Assembly (NCBI GenBank): GCA_910587295.1 | Contig: CAJULP010000080.1 | Coordinates: 1 to 29,193 of the forward strand | From: an uncultured Lachnospiraceae bacterium | GTDB lineage: Bacteria; Bacillota; Clostridia; Lachnospirales; Lachnospiraceae | Length of the DNA: 29,193 bases | Reading direction: 5' to 3' | Shown: in pieces, positions 13,668 to 22,237 of the stretch | Layout: every line of letters starts with the position of its first letter | How positions within the stretch are numbered: position 1 is the stretch's first letter | The notes under the pieces: generated by a model | Told to the model about the DNA's origin: nothing | Seen by the model: the letters and a program-made list of their open reading frames with translations, nothing else | Databases searched by the model: none | Program-made: the position numbers and the translations under genes

Positions 13668-16235
13668 ATGAACCTTCACTTTTTAGGCGGCGCCATGGAA
13701 ATTGGCGGAAGCTGCATTTATCTGAAGATCGCAGGGAAGGGAATCCTTATGGACTCCGGAATCAGGCAGTCCGGCCAGAAAGACCCTATCCCTGACTTCC
13801 GCACTTTGCAGGAACAGGGCGGCGTTGACGCTATCTTATTAAGCCATGCCCACATGGACCACATCGGAACTCTCCCCATTATCAGCAAGGCTTACCCCGG
13901 CGCACCCATTTACATGACTGCCATGACCGCCGACCTGACGCGGGTTCTTTTATATGACAGTTTAAAGATCATGAATAACCGGGAAGGAGAAATCCCCCAC
14001 TATTCGGAACAGGATGTATTATCCATGTTAAACCGCATCCATCCTGTGGGCTACCAGACACCCTTCCCCATTTTAGAAGGCTTTACCCTGACCTTTTACC
14101 CGGCGGGGCATATTGCGGGGGCAGCCTGCATTTACCTGGTCACGGAAGAAGGCACACTGTTTTATTCCGGAGATTTCTCCGCCTTTTCCCAGCGCACCAT
14201 CGAAGGGATCAGCATCCCCAAGCTGCGCCCGGACATTGCCATCGTGGAGACCACCTACGGAAACCGCCTCCACGCTAACAGGCAGTTGGAGGAAAAGCGG
14301 CTGGTGGAACTGGTCCGGGAGTGCGTGGAACAAAAGAAAAAAATACTGATCCCGGCCTTTGCGTTAGGCCGCGCCCAGGAAGTCCTTTTGATCCTGCGCG
14401 CCGCTATCCAAAATAAAGACCTGCCGGCCGTGCCCGTTTACGTTGACGGCATGGTCCGGGATATCAACCGCATGTACACCCGGAACCCTTCTTATCTGAA
14501 AAACGCCCTGGCCAAACGCATTTTAAAGGGCAATGAACCTTTTTATACCAAAGAAATACAGGCTGTCGCGCCTGCTCAGAAAAGAGAAGAATTACTATCC
14601 GGCGATGGCCCTGCCATCTTCCTTTCCAGCTCCGGTATGCTCACCGGCGGGCCCAGCGTCCAATACGCAAAGCACCTTGCACCGTCGGAAAATGCCTGCA
14701 TCATCATCACCGGTTATCAGGACGAGGAATCCCCCGGACGCCAGCTTTTAAACCTTCTGGAAAACCCGGAAGGGGCCAGACTTTCCCTAAACGGAAGCAG
14801 CTTCCCTGTCAAATGCCGGATCGAACAGGTAGGACTTTCCGCCCACGGGGATAAATTTGAGATCATAAACCTGTTGGAACGGCTCTCTCCACGGCATGTC
14901 TATCTGGTACACGGAAACCCGGACGCCATGGAAGAGCTGGGCAGAGAACTGGCATCCCAGGATTACCGCAGGCAGGTGTATCTGCCGGAATGCGGGCAGA
15001 GTTATGAATTTACCCTCCGAAGCAAAAGAAAGCAGGCGTCCTTTGTTCCTTCCTTTACCCTGCAAAAAACTTCCGCCTATGCCAAGGCAGACGAAAAGCT
15101 TCTCTGGGAATACTGGCGGGAACATTACCCGGAAAGATGTTTTTCCGTATCCCAGCTTGCCCATATCTGGCATGGCCGGGCGGTATCGGACGATGCCATC
15201 CTGCAATCCATGCAAAAAGCCCTTACCGGGAGCTGTTACTTTTCGCCTAACGCCAGACGGCTGTTTCTCTGGGATGCCAACACTCCGGAAGAGCTGGCGG
15301 CATTACAGGCTCCTAAGGAATTGACCCAGCAGGAACTTTCGGTACAAATAGAAATTGCTTTTGCCCAGTTCCCCTTCAAAAAGGCCGGCTACCACAACGA
15401 CCGCCGGGAGGTGCTCCTTCAATTTGACTACCCGGACGCCATAGATATGAAAAGTTTTAATGCCGCTGCCGCCGCCTTTTTTCAGGCAACCGGCTGGACG
15501 GCGCTGAAAAACCCTGCCACCAACCACAACGCCGTATCCTTCCTTCTTACTTCTTTGTTCGGGGAAAGGGTCACCAAGATTTCATATCACTTAGACCAAA
15601 AGAGCTACGCCGTTACTCTGGCCGGGGATTTCATGGCCAAAGATCCGGAAGCTGCCAAAAAATTTCAGGACACCACAGGATGGAGCCTTTTGATCAACGG
15701 CAGACCACTCCATCCCGCCGCTGACCGTTTTTCTTTATCCGCTTTTGACGAATCCGGAATGATGCCTGCCCAAAAAGAAGGCCTCTTTTATCCCCAGTCA
15801 AAAAACGGGGAAACGATCGAACAAAACCTTGCTTTTTCCTGTATTGACCAGGCTTTTGAAGACCTGCTCCACCGGCCGGATAAAAAAAGCCTGAAGCAGG
15901 ATGCCACGGGCCGGATCCCTAACGGGAAATATCTGGAAATAAGCTTTATCTCTCCTTCGGTAGGGCTGCGGTATCAGGAGAAACTACAGGATCTGGCCGA
16001 CCGGACCGGCTGGTGCATCGGTATCGGGGATAAAGTCAACCAAAATGAACTATTTAAGATCGCACAGCTCTTGTGCGTAAAATATGGAATCTCTCTTAGC
16101 AAAAACCCTTCCTATCTTCCGGGTCAAAAGATCATCCAGATGAAAATGGGAAGTACGGCAGATGCTGGAACCCTGAAAAAAGCGGAAGCGGAATTTCTGG
16201 AAAAGACGGGGTGCGGATGCATATTCATTTCATAA
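13668..16235 (+). CDS. MBL-fold beta-CASP ribonuclease-type protein with long C-terminal region
   Basis: This is an 855-aa protein. Residues 1-460 form a metallo-beta-lactamase plus beta-CASP nuclease of the CPSF/RNase J superfamily. The metal motif HAHMDH is at 60-65, GHIAGAACIYL and YSGDFS carry further ligands, the beta-CASP region has PAFALGRAQEV and SSSGMLTGGP, and the end carries LSAHGD and VHGNP. These enzymes cut or trim RNA, so an RNA-processing role is likely. Residues 470-855 are not recognised: nearly 400 residues of mixed alpha/beta, possibly substrate-binding, with repeated motifs around phrases such as ATGWTAL, TTGWSLL and RTGWCIG that may mark repeated small domains. AAAGGAA precedes the start. 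Confidence 0.88.
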   Translation: MNLHFLGGAMEIGGSCIYLKIAGKGILMDSGIRQSGQKDPIPDFRTLQEQGGVDAILLSHAHMDHIGTLPIISKAYPGAPIYMTAMTADLTRVLLYDSLKIMNNREGEIPHYSEQDVLSMLNRIHPVGYQTPFPILEGFTLTFYPAGHIAGAACIYLVTEEGTLFYSGDFSAFSQRTIEGISIPKLRPDIAIVETTYGNRLHANRQLEEKRLVELVRECVEQKKKILIPAFALGRAQEVLLILRAAIQNKDLPAVPVYVDGMVRDINRMYTRNPSYLKNALAKRILKGNEPFYTKEIQAVAPAQKREELLSGDGPAIFLSSSGMLTGGPSVQYAKHLAPSENACIIITGYQDEESPGRQLLNLLENPEGARLSLNGSSFPVKCRIEQVGLSAHGDKFEIINLLERLSPRHVYLVHGNPDAMEELGRELASQDYRRQVYLPECGQSYEFTLRSKRKQASFVPSFTLQKTSAYAKADEKLLWEYWREHYPERCFSVSQLAHIWHGRAVSDDAILQSMQKALTGSCYFSPNARRLFLWDANTPEELAALQAPKELTQQELSVQIEIAFAQFPFKKAGYHNDRREVLLQFDYPDAIDMKSFNAAAAAFFQATGWTALKNPATNHNAVSFLLTSLFGERVTKISYHLDQKSYAVTLAGDFMAKDPEAAKKFQDTTGWSLLINGRPLHPAADRFSLSAFDESGMMPAQKEGLFYPQSKNGETIEQNLAFSCIDQAFEDLLHRPDKKSLKQDATGRIPNGKYLEISFISPSVGLRYQEKLQDLADRTGWCIGIGDKVNQNELFKIAQLLCVKYGISLSKNPSYLPGQKIIQMKMGSTADAGTLKKAEAEFLEKTGCGCIFIS

Positions 16236-16265
16236 AAAGACATGAAATTACCGCCCACACAAAGA

Positions 16266-16295
16266 TTCCGGGGCAGCCTGACCACTGCCCCGGAA
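16266..16295. terminator. Strong GC hairpin between convergent genes, terminator-like
   Basis: TTCCGGGGCAG (16266-16276) pairs exactly with CTGCCCCGGAA (16285-16295) around an 8-base loop. Short AAAGAT and ATCTTT flanks add to the symmetry, so it may stop transcription from both sides between two converging genes. The U-runs are weak. Confidence 0.6.
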
Positions 16296-16390
16296 CCAAA
16301 ATCTTTGCTTATCCTGGTTTCTCACAATATGGCTCAAGCAGGTTTTCTAACCGCCCCCGCTTCCATCCGCACCTTTTTCTTCATTCCGTC

Positions 16391-17122
16391 TTATAAAAAC
16401 GGTAAATCGTCATCATCCTCATATTCTTCATCATCCCACATGAATTCATCCCCGTCGTCTCCGTCAAACTCCATCATCAGCTGCCCTATCAGTTTATCGT
16501 ATTCCTCCCTTGCCTTATCAAGGCGTTTCATCTCTTTTTTATTCCCGGTTATCTTATAATAATACACTGCCGCCGCAAATAAAATGTCATTTTCATCCCC
16601 GCACTCCGTGTCCTCATGGATATGCTCTTTGATCAGCGCTTCCGCACTTTCCATATCCTTAACCCCAAGGAGCGCATACACATTTGCCGTAACCGCCATC
16701 AAGTTGTCTGGTTCTTCGGCAAGCCACGCCTTACAAAACTCCGCAGCCTCCTCCTTTCTGCCAAGGCCGCCCAAAGCCGACGCCTTCAGGAACCTGATAT
16801 CCGACGGCTTATCCTCCTCCCAGCAAAACATTGACACCAATTCATCGCATACGCCAAGGAGTTTTTCCTTATCTTCCCGCATATCCAGATCATCCAGATA
16901 ATCTTCCAGCCACCCCTGCACATCATACTCGTAATCCGTGTCCTCATCCAACAGGTACAATTCCGGCGCATACTCAGGCTCCCTGCCCCGTTCATCCACC
17001 ACAACCGCCTTCAACGCTTCAAAAGCCTGATCCCAGCATCCGCAGGCTTCTTCCAGCCCGGCCATTTGCATATAACATTTTCTTGACAACTTATCAAATT
17101 CTTTCCATTTCTTATTTTTCAT
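16391..17122 (-). CDS. TPR-like acidic protein
   Basis: This 243-aa protein is made of helical pairs that look like tetratricopeptide repeats: one near 22-45 (ACGCWDQAFEALKAVV), others near 105-135 (ASALGGLGRKEEAAEFCKAWL) and 140-165 (LMAVTANVYALLGVKDMESAEALI). Such repeats bind other proteins. The tail, after about residue 220, is almost all Asp and Glu (DGDDGDEF, EEYEDDDD), a feature of proteins that bind basic partners or metal ions. No enzyme motif is seen and I cannot name a function. The start is supported by AAAGGAG ten bases upstream. It ends facing the beta-CASP gene and its terminator-like hairpin. Confidence 0.75.
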   Translation of the reverse strand: MKNKKWKEFDKLSRKCYMQMAGLEEACGCWDQAFEALKAVVVDERGREPEYAPELYLLDEDTDYEYDVQGWLEDYLDDLDMREDKEKLLGVCDELVSMFCWEEDKPSDIRFLKASALGGLGRKEEAAEFCKAWLAEEPDNLMAVTANVYALLGVKDMESAEALIKEHIHEDTECGDENDILFAAAVYYYKITGNKKEMKRLDKAREEYDKLIGQLMMEFDGDDGDEFMWDDEEYEDDDDLPFL

Positions 17123-17205
17123 TTGTCACCATTCTCCTTTCAGCTGTCTGTTTCCATTATAACGGTTTTACCCTTTCCTGTCATGGTGGGCGGCAATAAT
17201 TATCA

Positions 17206-17234
17206 TTGCAAACATATGTTCTTCATGGTATGAT
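17206..17234 (+). promoter_or_regulatory. Promoter with LexA-type box and no obvious gene
   Basis: TTGCAA (17206-17211), 17 bp, TATGAT (17229-17234). Between them is AAACATATGTTC (17210-17221), one base from a perfect GAAC-N4-GTTC SOS box. The expected transcript starts near 17241 and reads into a GC-rich hairpin region (17254-17288) and then antisense to the yolD-like gene. The design copies that of the polymerase promoter at 19364-19393. Confidence 0.55.
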
Positions 17235-17253
17235 AACCCTGTCACAACGTAAA

Positions 17254-17288
17254 CGGCAGGCCAAAGCCCCGCCGGGGTAAATCTGCCG
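17254..17288. other. Nested GC hairpin, possible structured RNA
   Basis: CGGCAG (17254-17259) pairs with CTGCCG (17283-17288), and inside it CCCC (17267-17270) pairs with GGGG (17274-17277). It begins about 13 bases past the predicted start site of the SOS-type promoter. No U-run follows. It may be a terminator-like remnant or part of a small RNA. Confidence 0.35.
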
Positions 17289-17356
17289 CCTGCGATGCAT
17301 TCAGGATCTTTCATCTCTGGTACAACTATTTCGCCCATGAATGGCGGCTCTCCCGT

Positions 17357-17815
17357 CTATATCTCTAAGCCGCCCATATTACGGAACATCTCTCCTTCTA
17401 TGGAAAAAATATGATCCACCGGGAGGGCTGTTCCATCCGTAAAAAGGATCTGCCGTCCATACTCGTCTATTTTTTTCACTCTCCCGCAGACCGTCACATA
17501 GGTTCCGCCGTTCTTTTTTTCATCCGGCTTAAAATAAGTGACCGTAATCTCCGGCCTTTGGCCCAGGTTTTCCCTGATCAGCCAAAGCTGTCCGTCAATC
17601 TGCATTTTCCGGTCCTCGTCCAGCTCCACAAAGGCATCGGTCAGCCTTGCCGTCTCCAAAATAGCCGCCTCATGCCCTGTCAAGGCCGCAAAAGCGGAAA
17701 ACTGGGCCGCCCGGTCCTGTAACGGCATCCGGGGATGCCGCACCGATACATGGCGGGGCAGATCAATGATATCATCATAGGAACTTCCAATTTTTTTTCT
17801 ATCCTCTTCCATCAT
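17357..17815 (-). CDS. YolD-like protein
   Basis: This 152-aa protein carries the YolD family pattern: an N-terminal helical stretch (HPRMPLQDRAAQFSAFAALTGHEAAI) followed by a small beta domain (YVTVCGRVKKIDEYGRQILFTDGTALPVDHIFSIEG). YolD proteins are encoded beside Y-family polymerases in Firmicutes and are thought to act with them, though their exact role is not settled. The start codon overlaps the stop of the polymerase gene by four bases (ATGA, 17812-17815), so the two are one operon under the LexA-type promoter upstream of the polymerase. Confidence 0.88.
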   Translation of the reverse strand: MMEEDRKKIGSSYDDIIDLPRHVSVRHPRMPLQDRAAQFSAFAALTGHEAAILETARLTDAFVELDEDRKMQIDGQLWLIRENLGQRPEITVTYFKPDEKKNGGTYVTVCGRVKKIDEYGRQILFTDGTALPVDHIFSIEGEMFRNMGGLEI

Positions 17816-19341
17816 GCCCTATGCCCTCCGATCTGGTTATTTCTTTCTATCGTCATGCCGCCCTCCTGCAGATTCATACCCTTTAGTATGGCATTCTTTC
17901 CATATTTTTTCTTCACGGACAGCATGGCTTCCTGAAGCTTCCGCTCTTTGGCAAACTTTTCTTCCTGTTCCTTCTGCTCTTTGGCTAAAGCCTCATAATC
18001 CGTAAACAGATCCATCTGCTCAAAGTGTTCTTCCTTTTGGGCTTTTGACTCATCCGCCACATGGTTGGCCGCCACCGTCACACGGCGTACCAAAAGTTCC
18101 GGGTCAACGATACGGTCATACAGCTCTATCACCGCATCCATGATCATCCGGGTGGAAGAAGTCCGGCATTTCAAATTGACAGAGCCATGAGCGTGTTTGG
18201 GAACCCTTCTGCCATAGCGGTCCACCGTTATTTCACCTTTATAGCTGTTTTTGATCTTAGGATCCAGAAAATTTTCAATATCATATCCCACTGTCAGTAC
18301 CATCTGATCCGTCACCAGCCTCTTTTCCACCAGATCAAGAACCAATAAGTCCGTCATCTCCTTGACGATCAGCCTTGCCCCGGCAAAATCGTAGGGGCAT
18401 TGCAGGACCTGGCCGGAGCCGATGCTGCTGTTTTCCGGCCTGTAAGATTTGATCAGTTCCATGGTGACCGGTTCATAGCCCCATGCATGGTCAATGAGCA
18501 GTTCCGCATTGATCCCGAACATCTGATACAAAAGTTCCTCATTATAATAATTCCGGTCACTGCCTAACGAACACCGGGCGATATCTCCCATAGTAAACAG
18601 TCCCGCCGCCTCCAGCTTTTTTTGATACCCCCGCCCGATGCGCCAAAAATCCGTGAGCGGCCTGTGGCCCCACAAAAGTCTCCGGTACGCCATCTCGTCA
18701 AGCTCCCCGATGCGGACGCCGTTTTCATCCGGAGGAACATGCTTAGCCACGATATCCATTGCCACCTTGCAAAGGTACAGGTTCGTACCAATCCCTGCCG
18801 TGGCGGTGATCCCTGTAGCTTCAAGGACATCCTGCACGATCTTCCCTGCCAGCTCTCTTGCACTCATCCGGTAAGTCTCAAGATACCCGGTCACATCCAT
18901 AAAAACCTCATCTATGGAATACACATGCATATCCTCGGGGGCAATGTATTTCAGGTAAATATCGTAAATAATCGTACTGTACTTCATGTAAAAAGTCATC
19001 CGGGGACGGGCTGCGATATAGCACACTTCCAGTTCCGGATGCTCCGCAAGCTCTACAGCATCATAGGAAGAGCCGTTAAACCGTCTTCCCGGCGCTTTGG
19101 CCCTTCTGTGTGCGTTCACTTCCTTTACCCGCTGTACCACCTCGAACAGTCTTGCCCTGCCCGATATGCCATAAGCTTTTAGCGATGGGGAGACCGCAAG
19201 GCAGATTGTTTTTTCCGTGCGCTGGACATCCGCCACCACCAGATTGGTGGTCAGGGGATTTAACTGCCGTTCCACACATTCCACGGAGGCATAAAATGAT
19301 TTCAGATCAATCGCAATGTAGGTATTTTGCTTTTTACTCAT
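17812..19341 (-). CDS. Y-family DNA polymerase (UmuC/DinB-like, translesion)
   Basis: This 509-aa protein is an error-prone translesion polymerase. The palm carries the metal ligands Asp12 (AIDLKSFYASVE) and Asp144-Glu145 (YSIDEVFMDV). The helix-hairpin-helix (about 230-260) and little-finger domain follow, and QMDLF near residue 425 is a typical sliding-clamp binding motif. A lysine/glutamate-rich coiled tail (QKEQEEKFAKERKLQ) ends the protein. It belongs to the UvrX/YqjW-like group that pairs with YolD. The start MSKKQN at 19341 has AGGAG nine bases upstream; a longer frame to 19428 lacks a ribosome site and would overlap the promoter. It is the first gene of an SOS-type operon. Confidence 0.93.
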   Translation of the reverse strand: MSKKQNTYIAIDLKSFYASVECVERQLNPLTTNLVVADVQRTEKTICLAVSPSLKAYGISGRARLFEVVQRVKEVNAHRRAKAPGRRFNGSSYDAVELAEHPELEVCYIAARPRMTFYMKYSTIIYDIYLKYIAPEDMHVYSIDEVFMDVTGYLETYRMSARELAGKIVQDVLEATGITATAGIGTNLYLCKVAMDIVAKHVPPDENGVRIGELDEMAYRRLLWGHRPLTDFWRIGRGYQKKLEAAGLFTMGDIARCSLGSDRNYYNEELLYQMFGINAELLIDHAWGYEPVTMELIKSYRPENSSIGSGQVLQCPYDFAGARLIVKEMTDLLVLDLVEKRLVTDQMVLTVGYDIENFLDPKIKNSYKGEITVDRYGRRVPKHAHGSVNLKCRTSSTRMIMDAVIELYDRIVDPELLVRRVTVAANHVADESKAQKEEHFEQMDLFTDYEALAKEQKEQEEKFAKERKLQEAMLSVKKKYGKNAILKGMNLQEGGMTIERNNQIGGHRA

Positions 19342-19363
19342 ATGGCTCAACTCCTGTATATGC

Positions 19364-19393
19364 ATTATACCAGAAAATATGTTCGATTTGCAA
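19364..19393 (-). promoter_or_regulatory. SOS promoter of polY-yolD with LexA box
   Basis: On the minus strand, TTGCAA (19388-19393), 18 bp, TATAAT (19364-19369). The spacer holds CGAACATATTTTC (19373-19385), one base from the Firmicutes LexA consensus GAAC-N4-GTTC. A bound repressor there would block RNA polymerase, so the operon should be damage-induced. Confidence 0.75.
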
Positions 19394-19407
19394 TACCCCT
19401 CCAAATC

Positions 19408-19436
19408 TTGCCAAAAGCAGCTTCCCATGGTAGGAT
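19408..19436 (+). promoter_or_regulatory. Sigma-A promoter of the first MATE transporter gene
   Basis: TTGCCA (19408-19413), 17 bp, TAGGAT (19431-19436), 33 bp before the ATG. It is back to back with the SOS promoter. Confidence 0.6.
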
Positions 19437-19468
19437 AATCTGAATATTAAAAAACAAAGGAGATTCCC

Positions 19469-20827
19469 ATGGAACCGATCGTCGACAAGAAAGTTTTCTA
19501 TAAAAATCTGGTCCGGCTTGCGCTGCCTATCGCACTGCAAAGCCTGATGCTTGCGCTGGTAGCGGCGGGCGACGCATTGATGCTTGGCAGGGTTGCCCAA
19601 AACGAAATGACCGCCGTTTCCCTGGCAACTCAGATCCAGTTCGTACAAAATATGTTTTTGGGTGCCATTACAGCCGCCGGAGCTATCCTTGGCGCACAGT
19701 ACTGGGGAAAAGGCGACAGGCATACTTTAGAGGATATTTTTAACATCATGCTCCGCTTTTGCGGGATCATATCCATCCTGTTCTGCGCCGCATGCGAACT
19801 GATGCCGGAAGCCCTGATGCATATTTTTACCCATGACCAGGCGCTGATCGCCATCGGTGCGGCTTACCTGCGCATTGCAGGCTGGTCCTACCTGCTTACC
19901 GGCATATCCCAGTGTTATCTGACCATCATGAAGGTGACAGACCATGTAAAGCCGGGTGCTCTCATCAGCTCCGGTGCGGTGGTTATCAATATCTGCTTAA
20001 ACGCCGTGTTCATATTCGGTTTATTGGGTGCGCCAAGAATGCAGGCAAGAGGCGCCGCCTTAGCGACCACCATATCCCGTATCATTGAGCTTGCCCTGTG
20101 CCTGTTCATTTCATCCCGGGATGTGTATCTCCACCCCAAATTTGACAGGTTCCTTCAGATCCCCGGACAGCTCGGAAAAGATTTTGCCAAGCAATGCCTG
20201 CCCCTTTTGGGCGGGTCTTTGCTCTGGGGTATCGGTTTCACCTCTTACACTGCCATCATGGGGCATATGAGCGCCGACGTGGCGGCGGCCAACTCCGTAT
20301 CGGCAGTGGTGCGTGACCTGATCTGCTGCTTTTGCAACGGGATCGGCAGCGCTGCCGGTATCATCGTCGGAAACGAGCTTGGCGCAGGACGGCTTGAGAC
20401 AGGGAAGGCTTACGGGATCAAACTTAAAAATATCTCCATCGTGATCGGGTTATTATCCACTCTGCTTGTCCTTGCCATAACCCCCTTTGTGGTAAAAATG
20501 GTCATCCTGACCCCGGAGGCCGGCAGCTACCTGACCGGAATGATGGTGATCATGGCATTTTACATGATCGGCCGCTGTATTAACACCGTTACCATAAACG
20601 GTGTGTTAGACGGCGGCGGCGACACCATATTTGACCTGTACAGCTTGGTCTTATGCATGTGGCTCATCGCCATCCCTCTGGCATTTTTCGGGGCGTTTTT
20701 CTTCCACTGGTCTCCTTTTGTGGTATATGCCTGCACCTGCCTTGACGAAGTGGGAAAGATCCCGTGGGTGTTTATCCGTTTCAAAAAGTATAAATGGGTA
20801 CAGGACCTGACCAGGGATCTCTCATAG
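19469..20827 (+). CDS. MATE-family efflux transporter
   Basis: This is a 452-aa membrane protein with about twelve helices and the MATE pattern in both halves: FYKNLVRLALPIALQSLM...GDALMLGRV in the first, and the matching CLPLLGGSLLWGIGF...IMGHMSADVAAANSVS in the second, with PGALISSGAVVINICLNAVFIFG between them. MATE proteins export drugs and metabolites using a sodium or proton gradient. The substrate cannot be told. It ends with a basic tail (RFKKYKWVQDL). AAAGGAG at 19456-19462 supports the start. Transcription is divergent from the SOS operon, with both promoters in a 127-bp gap; no clear terminator is seen behind it. Confidence 0.9.
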   Translation: MEPIVDKKVFYKNLVRLALPIALQSLMLALVAAGDALMLGRVAQNEMTAVSLATQIQFVQNMFLGAITAAGAILGAQYWGKGDRHTLEDIFNIMLRFCGIISILFCAACELMPEALMHIFTHDQALIAIGAAYLRIAGWSYLLTGISQCYLTIMKVTDHVKPGALISSGAVVINICLNAVFIFGLLGAPRMQARGAALATTISRIIELALCLFISSRDVYLHPKFDRFLQIPGQLGKDFAKQCLPLLGGSLLWGIGFTSYTAIMGHMSADVAAANSVSAVVRDLICCFCNGIGSAAGIIVGNELGAGRLETGKAYGIKLKNISIVIGLLSTLLVLAITPFVVKMVILTPEAGSYLTGMMVIMAFYMIGRCINTVTINGVLDGGGDTIFDLYSLVLCMWLIAIPLAFFGAFFFHWSPFVVYACTCLDEVGKIPWVFIRFKKYKWVQDLTRDLS

Positions 20828-20894
20828 TATCCCTTAGTATCAATTCAGCCCTATAGTTTGTTATCCTCATAGACAAAAAATTGGAAAAACCTAA

Positions 20895-20923
20895 TTGAAA
20901 AAAATCTCCGAAAATGCTATTAT
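20895..20923 (+). promoter_or_regulatory. Sigma-A promoter of the binding protein-chemoreceptor operon
   Basis: TTGAAA (20895-20900), 17 bp, TATTAT (20918-20923), 34 bp before the chosen start at 20958. The A-rich stretch before it could act as an UP element. Confidence 0.65.
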
Positions 20924-20957
20924 TATTAGCGAAATATGATAGTAAATGGAGTGTGTC

Positions 20958-22199
20958 ATGAAAAGGAAAAATTACATATTGTTTCCGGCCCTTTCATTGG
21001 CCGTATTATTGTCCGGATGTCAAAAAAACAACTCAATCCCCTTGAAAGAAGAGCAGACTCCTGATACTGGTACGGTCAACCTTACTGTCTGGGGGGCGGA
21101 AGAAGACGAAGAACTTTTAAGTCAGATCATTGGCAGTTTTCAGGAAAAATACCGCGGGCAGGCTGATTTCAATATCACTTACATGCCCCAAAGCGAAAGC
21201 AGCTGCACCAATGCCCTGATGGCTGATTTAGAGCAGGGAGCCGATGTGTTTGCCTTTGCGGACGACCAGCTGAACACCCTGGTGGCGGCCGGTGCGCTGG
21301 AACCCGTGGAAAATGCGGAAGCTGTCAAAAAAGCAAACTTACCGGAAGCCGTTCTAGCGGCTTCTGTAAACGATACCTTATATGCACTGCCGCTGACAGC
21401 GGACAACGGATACTTCCTTTATTATAATAAACAATATTTTTCAGAAGATGATATCAAATCATTTGACCAAATGTTAACTATCGCTGCGGAAAACGAAAAA
21501 AAGATCTCCATGGAGTGGTCTTCCGGCTGGTATGTCTATTCTCTCTTCGGCAATACCGGCCTTACTGTGGGGTTAAACGATGACGGGATCACCAATTACT
21601 GTACCTGGAACAGCACGGATGGAAGCATTAAAGGAACCGATGTGGCCAGAGCCATGCAGGACATCGCCATGCATCCCGGCTTTACCAGCGTTGATGATGC
21701 CGGCTTCCTTGCAGGTGTTAAAAACGGAACCATCATCGCAGGCGTTAACGGCGTATGGAATTCCGTAGCCTTAGAGCAGGCCTGGGGCAGAAATTTTGGC
21801 GCCGCCAAGCTGCCGTCTTACCGCTGTGCCGGAAAACAGGTGCAAATGGCCTCCTTTTCCGGATATAAACTGATCGGGGTAAACGCATACTCCAAGCACC
21901 GGGAATGGGCAGCAAAGCTGGCTGAATGGATTGCAAATGAGGAAAACCAGAAACTCCGTTTCCAGCTTAGGGGCCAGGGGCCTTCCAATATCAACGCTGC
22001 CGCTTCTGATGAAGTACAAAACTCCCCTGCAATCGCTGCCCTGTTAGCGCAGTCTGAATTTTCCTGCCTTCAACGTATCGGAGGAAATTTCTGGGATCCG
22101 GTAACCGCATTTACCGCAAATATCCTGGCCGGAAACCCGTCCGGCAAAAGCCTCCAGGAACAGCTTGACACAATGGTTGAAGGAATCATTGCCCCGTAA
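20958..22199 (+). CDS. Lipoprotein extracellular solute-binding protein, sugar-type
   Basis: This 413-aa protein is an ABC-type binding protein of the sugar (MalE-like) class. A lipoprotein signal ends in LLSGC with the lipid-carrying Cys21, so it sits on the outside of the membrane. The mature part opens with VNLTVWGAEEDEELLSQII and has the usual GTIIAGVNGVWNS and EWIANEENQK segments. No permease or ATPase gene is nearby. Instead a chemoreceptor gene follows 38 bp downstream, so the binding protein may present its ligand to that receptor. The start MKRKNY is placed at 20958, after TGGAG; an ATG 12 bases upstream is itself part of that ribosome site. Confidence 0.9.
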   Translation: MKRKNYILFPALSLAVLLSGCQKNNSIPLKEEQTPDTGTVNLTVWGAEEDEELLSQIIGSFQEKYRGQADFNITYMPQSESSCTNALMADLEQGADVFAFADDQLNTLVAAGALEPVENAEAVKKANLPEAVLAASVNDTLYALPLTADNGYFLYYNKQYFSEDDIKSFDQMLTIAAENEKKISMEWSSGWYVYSLFGNTGLTVGLNDDGITNYCTWNSTDGSIKGTDVARAMQDIAMHPGFTSVDDAGFLAGVKNGTIIAGVNGVWNSVALEQAWGRNFGAAKLPSYRCAGKQVQMASFSGYKLIGVNAYSKHREWAAKLAEWIANEENQKLRFQLRGQGPSNINAAASDEVQNSPAIAALLAQSEFSCLQRIGGNFWDPVTAFTANILAGNPSGKSLQEQLDTMVEGIIAP

Positions 22200-22237
22200 C
22201 ATCAGGGAATCGTATCAGGTGTAAAGGAGAACAAGCT

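Noticed and set aside
19342..19428. 29-codon extension of the Y-family polymerase
   Set aside because: It overlaps the SOS promoter; AGGAG at 19351-19355 serves the ATG at 19341.
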